Assembly (NCBI GenBank): GCA_037126765.1
Contig: JBBCBC010000030.1
Coordinates: 9,012,786 to 9,076,785 of the forward strand
DNA: 64,000 bases
From: Stenogyne calaminthoides
Taxonomy: Eukaryota > Streptophyta > Magnoliopsida > Lamiales > Lamiaceae
Direction of reading: 5' to 3'
Positions 56,803 to 64,000 of the stretch are shown piece after piece. A model generated the notes under the pieces. That model had not been told where the DNA came from, searched no databases, and saw only the letters and a list, made by a program, of their open reading frames with translations. The translations under genes were made by a program, and so were the position numbers. Every line of letters starts with the position of its first letter. The first letter of the stretch is position 1.

Positions 56803-58990
56803 TAGTAAAGTCGATGAAGGAATATTCTTAGGATATTCTCAAGTCAAGAAAGCTTTCGAGTTTACAAATGTAGGACTCTTATTGTGGAGGAAACACCTCA
56901 TGTTGTTTTTTGATGAATCTACTTGTGTTCGGAAGAAACAGAACATGATGAACCGACCAAGAGGATCACCAGATTAAGCCCGAAAAAGAATGACAAATCA
57001 TCCATCGAACTCGAAAAGAAGAAGTCACCACTATCTATGATTGGAGTGACTCAGACTCAGATAAAGAAGTTCAGGATGGAACTCAGGATGGTGAGACTCA
57101 GGAAAGCCAACACTCCAAAGGTGACCAATCTGAACAGACACCAGTTCAGACTCAGGTATGTGATGCCAATGAAGATGTGGTCACGGTGAGGCAAATTTCG
57201 AATCTATCAACCAAAGGGGAACAAATGTCTCGACAATGTTCTCGAATGGAATTTCCCCTGAGGAAGATGATTCCCTTTCTCCATTTCTGTTGTTCCCTGA
57301 GTTTACTGAATTAAATGAACCTAACATTTCAAATGTTGAGGATACTATTGAAGAGGGAACATCAAGAAGGAAATGGTTAGATAGTCATCCTACAAGTCGA
57401 TTGTGGGTGATCTAACCCAAGGTGTTAAAACAAGAAGGTTCCATGGTGAGAGTGCACTATTCTGGCCGCTTCCTATCGGAGAAAGAGCCTCATCGAGATT
57501 GGTGAAGCTCTACAAGATTCTCATTGGATTCTTCTATGCATGCAAGATGGTGAATCAATTCTCAAGGAATGAAGTTAGGGAGCTAGTAGATAGACTGAAA
57601 AGGCACAATGTCATTGGAACCAAGTGGGTTTTTAAGAATAAAAGAGATGAAAACAACAACATTGTAAGAAACAAGGCAAGACTAGTCAGACAAGGTTATT
57701 CCCAAGAAGAAGGCTTGGATTATGATGAAACCTTTGCTGTTGTTGCAAGACTAGAAGCCATCGATTGTTTCTTGCATATGCTGCCCACATGAAGTTCATA
57801 TCTATCAAATGGATGTGAAAAGTGCATTTCGAAGCGGTGTGCTTAAAGAAGAGGTTTATGTGGAACAACCTCCCGGTTTCAAACAGAATGACCAAGTTTA
57901 CTGTGCTCGAAAAAGCTTTGTATGGTCTTAAACAAGCACCCCGAGCATGGTATGATACTCTTTCTCGGTTTCATCGACCATGGTTTTGTCAAAGGATGGT
58001 TGATAGAACTCGCTCGGGATAGAAGATGGGGAAGATATCTTCATCGGGTTCAGAGATATATGTTGATGACATCATTTTGGATCTCCAAACCATCGGGTTG
58101 TGTGAAAAGTTTTCAACACCGATGAAAGACAAGTTTGAGATGTCAATGATGGGGAGATGAATTTCTTTTCTAGGTCTTCAAGTGAAACAATCAAAGGAAG
58201 AAATATTCATCAACTAGGCAAAGTACACCGTAGATCCGATTGCCAAATATGGTGTAATGAGATTGCAATGCGGTTAGAATTCCCATGAATACTAACTACA
58301 AGATGGATCCCGATTCTAAAGGCAAGTCAAATGAGTCATACCGATTATAGAGGAATCATTGGATCATTGCTCTATCTCACGCAAGTAGGGCGAATATAAC
58401 ATTTCTTTGTTGGGATATGTGCAAGATACCAAGCTAATCCTAAGGCTAGTCACATGGAGGTCGCCAAAAAGATATCTTGAAGTATCTTAAGGGCACAATG
58501 AATAGAGGATTATGGTATCCGGTGATGATAACCTTGAATTAACCGGGTTACTCGGGATGTCGATTATGGAGGTTGCGAATTAATGGGAAGTCCACTACAG
58601 AACTTGTCAATTTCTAGGAAGTAAGTCGATATCTTGGTTTTCGAGAAAAACAGACCTCGAAGAGCAAACCAAGATTATCGGTTGAATACATGGTCGCATG
58701 AAGTTGTTGTGCTCGATTCTTTCGCTCGAGACAACAATTAAGGGATTATAAAGTTGTAGCTAATGAAGTACCAATATTTTGTGACAATAATAGTGCCATT
58801 GCTATTTCACAAAATCCGGTATTGCACACGGATGCAAGCATGTGGATATCGACATCGCTTCATCGAGATCATGTCAAGAAAAAGGACATAAGGATGGAGA
58901 AAATTCATATCGATAGAGAGTCGATATCTTGACTAAACCTTCGTTTGAATCAAGATTTCGTGAACTTTCGGTTGAATTAGGGATGTTAGA
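56803..58990 (+). pseudogene. Reverse transcriptase/RNase H region of copia copy 2, heavily frameshifted
   Basis: Collinear with the intact minus-strand RT of copy 1 (51875-50313) but broken into short frames. Recognisable pieces are RHNVIGTKWVFKNKRDENNN (about 57600-57660), KARLVRQGYSQEEGLDYDET, then VDD-coding sequence near 58060 and a KHVDI-like piece near 58840. The differences from copy 1 are mostly at CAG/CTG sites, which read CG, CCG or CGG here. Non-functional as written; whether the real DNA is so damaged is doubtful. Confidence 0.85.
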
Positions 58991-59622
58991 TCCGGTGTAT
59001 AGAGTAAAATCGAAAAATTGAAGGTTTTCGGATGCATGAAGTTTTTCGTAATTCTACCGAGAAACTTCAGGATAAAATGGAAATATCGAATCGAGTCTCG
59101 TGAAACTCGATTTCATGAAGGTCAAGATTTCGGTGTTATATCGAACCCATTCAAGATTTTCAAGATTATAACGACATTTTATCAAGGTCGAGATCGAAGA
59201 AGACTGATAGAGAGAAATTAGTCTGAAGAAGTAATGACTCATGCGACTCATTTATTGCTTAAGTGAAGCTTAGTAATCATTTGCAATAAATACAAAACAC
59301 CCAAGGAAAGTTTTTGGGCGGGATCGTTTGAAATTCCGAAGAAGGTCAACAATCATTTAATGCTCTGTTACATTAATGACCAATGAGGATATTTTGGCGG
59401 CTTACTTTTCGGAGATCGACTGTTCGCATACCCGATTAATCGGATATTAATCTCAACCGTTGCTTTTCACCTAACCAACGCGAATTCCCACGATCTCCAA
59501 ACTATTTATACCCCAAGAAGCCATTCAATCCAAAATTTTATCAAACCCTTCGTTCCCAAAATCCTCTGCGAAAAATCCCCTTTTGCCCTGAAAACCTAAG
59601 CCCTAAATCTTCAATCTCTCAA

Positions 59623-62600
59623 ATGGCTCCTACCATTTTCGATAAATTAGCCGAAACCAACAAACCCTGGTACGAGTTCGTTGTCTTGCTCGATAGCACA
59701 ACCAATTCCAAACCAGAAGAGGAGGCTCTCCATATGATCCGATTGGCCAAGCTCACTCATCTTGTCGCAAGCCGACCGGACCAAGAGTACGCGAAAGAGG
59801 TAATCGAGTTCATCTGTAATTTGAGGATAGATGAAGAGGATGGTATGCATTCTAAGATTACTGTATCACATTTAGAGCATTCATCCAAATACATCGATTT
59901 TGAAAGGGAATTGTATATTATTCCGAAGAATTTAAATGATGTTTTTGAGCTTTGTGATAGAGGAGAGGATCCTGCTGTGTATATGTTGGGTAGAGAGCAG
60001 GAGTATTTAGATAGGATTGCTGAGAATCCTGTAAAATTTGAGGCTACACTACATAAGAGGCATTTAAAGCCACAATATAGAGTTTTGATGGATATTGTGA
60101 GCAAAAGCATCATTAGCCTTGCGGGGAGTTTTGAGCAGATCAGTACCCCGAAGCTCCGATTGATGGCGGCGATCGAGGCCTCACCCACCACCGACTTCAA
60201 CTGGCTCAAATTCTTGATTCAGATGGTGAGTGAACAAGCCAAAGTCTTCAAGAAGGTTGACGGGGCGATCACGATCAAAGGCAAGATCCATCATGCAACC
60301 AAAATAACATTTATTTTGGAGATGTGCAGAGAGGAGGAGGATATCTTTGCCAATTCGACCCCATTCCCCAAGTCCAAGGTGCTTTTCAAGCCCATTGCTG
60401 TGAAGAAACAGGCCATCAGGGGGAAGAAAGAAAAGAAAGCAGAATCACCGGTTGCGGCTGCTGAAAAAGAGACCCAACAAGCCAGGGGGAAGGCTTTGTT
60501 GGAGACAAAGAAGGAGGAGGGTGAGAAGTTGAAGATGCAGAAAACCCTCGCTCCCAAGCGCAGAAGATTTGTGGTTCTCACCGATGAAGATGGCAATGAT
60601 TTCAAGAGATTCAACCCGAGAGCCAAATCGCCAGACCCGCCACTACAAGTCTTGCTCAAAGTTATCTCTAAGGCATAGGAACAGATCGAGGAGCAGTCTT
60701 CTTCGAGGTGCTTGAGACTTCGGCTATTCGCATAAAATTTCTCAGAAATTTTTAAAGGAACTCAGCCCTCAGAGATTCCTACCAAAGATGTGCCGCTCGC
60801 ACAGAAGAGCCAACTCGAAGTCAATCTGAGGAAGTGCCACCAAAGCCCCGTAACCCACTCAGATGTAAACCGAGGACTCGACCGCACAACAATCGACATT
60901 CTTTGAGACTCGGGAGCAAAATTTTATTCTTGATGAGCTCTCGGTGATCTACTTTTGATCCTTGGTGATGCTTCGATCGAACCGTAAAGCCCGAGATGGA
61001 AGAAGGGAGAAGTTGAAGAAATCGAGTGGAGGAGCAAGGGGGAACGGTTCATCCTTGACCGCTACCCTGATCTGCAAGATATCTTCTTCAGATTAAGGAC
61101 GATGGTTTTTATCCTCAATCAGACTCTTCCGGAGATGCTTAACATTGCTGCATTCAGAGGGGAAGACTGGTGGAATGAGGAGACAACATTCCCGATCGAA
61201 GTTCTCGTGGATTCAGAAGACAAAGCTCGGGATGAAGAATTCGATTTTGATGAGTCGGTTCGGGATGAAGATAGCCGAGAGGAGAGCTACCGGGTTGGTG
61301 CCCCTAGCAGCAGAGACAAATTTCAAGATGGGGACCAACAGGGAGATGCTGAGGATCAGTCTCAGATGGAGAAGGAAACTTCTTGTGCTGATCAACCTGA
61401 AATCATTCAACCTCAGACTGAAGCTAGCACTCTTCAGGGCAAAGTTACTGAAAGTTCTATCTTTAACTCAATTGTTCGATGCATGATCGAGGCTCGATTG
61501 GAGACTGGAGCTCGGGATGAAGTCAAGCTCAGTGCAGAACCGACCCTCAGGTTGTGTCTGAACCTCAGGATGATCAATCAGCACAGAAGGTGCAAAAGGT
61601 TCCTGAGATCGACCTCACTCCCTTGATGGAGAAGCTTGAGAAGGTTGAGCCAATGATGAACAAGATTGCTCAAATAGAAGAGACATTGGCCAGCGAAGCT
61701 CAGAAGATGGAGAAACTTAGTCACTCTTCAGAACTGGTGCAAATCCAAAACACTCTGACCTCACAGATGACCTCCATGGAAGATAAGCTGAATGAAAAGT
61801 CGGAGGAGTCAACGAGCTAAGTCTTTGAATCAAAATGTAAGCACCAGGAGAATACTGAATTTCTAGAGGTGAAATTGGCAGAGAGGAATGAGGTACTGAT
61901 TAAATCTGCTGTTGAGGAGATGAGCTCAATGCTCATGACCAAGATGACATAGATGTTTAAAGATGCTCTCTCTGGCCAGTTTGCCCATTTATCTGAAGAA
62001 TTTTCTGTGGCTAAGAACCACATCAGGAGGATGGAAGATGAACAAGATCAGATAGCAGGAGAGGTGCGTTGTGTGAGCAAAGAGCAATATCACATGGACA
62101 CAGCACTCTCCAGACTTCTTCCAAATTACGGTGCCAAGAAGGGGAAAGACCAAATGAAGACCTCGAGGAAGTTATTGGCACGATTTTGGAGAAAAAAAAG
62201 CGCAAAAAGAAGCTGAAATGAATAGCCTATCCAGAGCCTTGAAGGAAGTCGAAGCTACTGACAAACTGAAGTTCGTTCAGGTGGAGAATCCTATCTACAC
62301 TCGAGTTTCTGAGGAAACCATGCTTGATGTTGCAAGAGAGAAACTGAGTGCTAGAGCAAATGTTGGAACAAGCCAGGCTGCTGCTGAATTGCCTATGAAG
62401 AGGAAAGCCTTGGGCATTGTTCAACCTGAAAGCAAGCGTGCTAAGGCTTCTAAGCCAGTGCAGAGAAAATTGATGGAAGAGTTGGAAGAGTCTGCAGGTC
62501 AGCAGAAGAAGAAAGTCTTCAACACGAAGAATGCTCTGAAGACACTCCAGATAGAACAAAGCTAAGAAAGTCGCCGCTTCGGCCTCAGCGGCTCGTGATC

Positions 62601-63186
62601 GGGAAGAAGACTGAAGAAGAGCTAAAGCGAAGGAGTGAATTCAAAAAGTTTGCGAGCAAAAAAAGGAGAGAGACATCAAAAAGATCGGAAGTGGCCACAC
62701 GTTGACAAATGGATGCCTATCAAATTCAACGATGTGTGGGAAGAGGTCAAGAGAACCTTCTGGTTCTACTATGATGTGCTCAGGGAGTGGAGAGGGGAAA
62801 GCTCAGATCAAAATGAAGCGTTCATCGAATATCTCCTAACCTTCTATCCAAAATATCTCCAAAGTTGGATGAACTTAGCAGATGAAGGAAAGGTACAGAT
62901 AGTAGCCCCTGGTCCATATTCCTACCCTCCTCCAAGACTTGATAATGACATGGTAAATGAGAAAGCTATTATTCAAGAAATTGCTCAATATGCTGCTCAG
63001 TTGGGTTTAACAGGGAACAGTCCGGATATCATTAAGGAAAGAGATGCTCTGAAGAAGAGGTATTTCGGAATGTTCAAACTGGAAGTGCCCGCTGATGAAG
63101 CTGAAGAAGATACAAGTCAAGAGCGGATCAAAACCAAGAGCGTAAGATCAAGAGCCAAATCAAGATCAAGACCAAGACACTTGTAA
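59623..63186 (+). pseudogene. ORF3 (env-position accessory ORF) of copia copy 2
   Basis: Starts at an ATG (59623, MAPTIFDKLAETNKPWYEF) and is open to 60678; further open blocks follow at 61102-61626, 61554-61820, 61953-62216, 62218-62565 and 62635-63186, separated by indels and stops. The N-terminal 250 residues match copy 1 closely and have the pattern of the plant-transposon-associated domain (FICNLRIDEEDGMHSKITVS, RHLKPQYRVLMDIVSKSI). A basic KKAESPVAA/KRRRFVV linker follows, then Glu/Gln-rich and coiled-coil parts, a conserved KEEQYHMDTALSRLLPNYG-like segment and a C-terminal domain (VWEEVKRTFWFYYDVLREWR, PGPYSYPPPRLDND) ending in an Arg/Ser/Lys tail. No signal peptide or clear membrane span. 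Function unknown. Confidence 0.75.
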
Positions 63187-63574
63187 TTTTTTCTATCTTT
63201 TTGTCTTTTATTTTTGTTCTGATAAATTTCATTGTAACCTGTAACAGTCTACTCATCATCAATGAAAATTTATCATTTTTGCTCAAAAAGATAATATCTC
63301 ATTATATTATTTACATGTCTTTTACTTTTGATATGCTGAATGAATGTCTCTGAATGAATTGTTTATAAGTATTTGGTGATGAATCCTTTGAGAAAATTCA
63401 TTACTGAAGAAATTAATTGAATGATTAAATTGTTGGGAGATTCTCAGAAATTATTAAGAGATTCTCTGATTCAGGAATTTTTTTTTTTTGAGACATAACC
63501 AATCTTGTAATAGGATAAAACTGAAACCTGAGTTTAGGTTATATGGTTGTAACAATATAGGTTTTGGCATCATC

Positions 63575-63588
63575 AAAAAGGGGAAAAT
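63575..63588 (+). other. Polypurine tract of copia copy 2
   Basis: AAAAAGGGGAAAAT directly before the 3' LTR, the expected plus-strand primer site; equivalent to the tract at 42546-42559 in copy 1. Confidence 0.75.
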
Positions 63589-64000
63589 TGTTTGGAGATG
63601 AATTTAATAAAAGATATATGATTTTGATTAGATCCCAAAAACCCCTGAGTATGACATGTTCAGGATAATCTTGATAGTTGAGTCAGGATTCAGTTTTAGA
63701 GTATTCAGGATAATATCTGCAAAATGTATAGTCAGCAGATATAGATCAGGTTTAGATTCAAGATTTCGAAGAACTCAAGATATGTTTCGAAGAAATGAAG
63801 TTTCAAAGATGAAACTAAGTTTCAAGACTCAAGAAGGAATCGAGAATCAAGACTCGCAGAAATCGAGATATCAAGACTCAAAGGTGAAACCGAGATATCA
63901 AGACTCAAAGCAGAAATCGAGATATCAAGACTCAAAGATGAAATCGAGGAATCAAGACTCAAAGATGAAGACTCAAGATATCACCAAGATATCCGTGGAA
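63589..64000 (+). mobile_element. 3' LTR of copia copy 2 (first 412 bases, runs off the window)
   Basis: Starts TGTTTGGAGATGAATTTAAT and follows the 5' LTR (51883 onward) closely, including the AATCGAGATATCAAGACTCA minisatellite. By comparison with the 1963-bp LTR of copy 1 it should end about 1.55 kb past the window. Confidence 0.88.

Overview
This window is nuclear DNA from a flowering plant. It has GT-AG spliced genes with AT-rich introns, a cytosolic ribosomal protein gene with a plant site II/telo-box promoter, and dense class I and class II transposons. Eudicot is safe; an asterid such as Lamiales is only a guess. Only three host genes are visible: the 3' end of an unidentified C-tail-anchored protein (2-1359, +), mRNA cap guanine-N7 methyltransferase 1 (2146-8810, -, 13 exons, 373 codons) and 60S ribosomal protein L8/uL2 (36337-37988, +, 2 exons, 259 codons).

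Layout. 1-10897: end of the first gene, then the convergent cap methyltransferase gene with several MITEs in its introns and upstream. 10898-11397: exactly 500 Ns, a scaffold gap. 11398-20268: a second, error-laden copy of 2028-10897. The copy starts at the first base after the gap and corresponds to sequence that ends at the last base before it, which is the signature of two overlapping contig ends placed side by side. I therefore read this as a false duplication, not a tandem gene duplication. 20269-23050: a degenerate GAGTATCAAATATTT repeat field split by a 1.44-kb solo LTR (20320-21755, TSD GTAAC). 23051-31837: a complete 8.8-kb CACTA (En/Spm) transposon with TSD GTA. It carries a small intact three-exon gene (Transposase_24/TNPA-like), a TNP2-type transposase killed by several C-to-T type nonsense changes, CGACGG subterminal arrays and AT-rich tandem repeats. 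31841-36100: gene-free, with a Helitron-type 3' end at 33531. 36100-38000: RPL8. 38000-40582: gene-free, with a 686-bp non-autonomous hAT (39397-40082).

40583-64000 is one nested stack of Ty1/copia elements of Sirevirus-like layout (gag-pol followed by a large extra ORF3). Copy 1 lies on the minus strand (3' LTR 40583-42545, ORF3, RT/RNase H) and is interrupted twice. A 3.25-kb hAT (45771-49020, TSD GAGTATCT) sits in its ORF3. Copy 2, on the plus strand, starts at 51883 inside its pol. Copy 2 runs from a truncated 5' LTR through gag, protease/integrase, a corrupted RT and ORF3 to the first 412 bases of its 3' LTR at the window end. The rest of copy 1 should lie just beyond the window.

I found no convincing new cellular system. 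The observations most worth following are the false duplication, a systematic CAG/CTG-to-CG corruption in copy 2 that looks like a methylation-context sequencing error, the intact small gene in an otherwise dead CACTA element, and the uncharacterised ORF3 shared by both retroelement copies.
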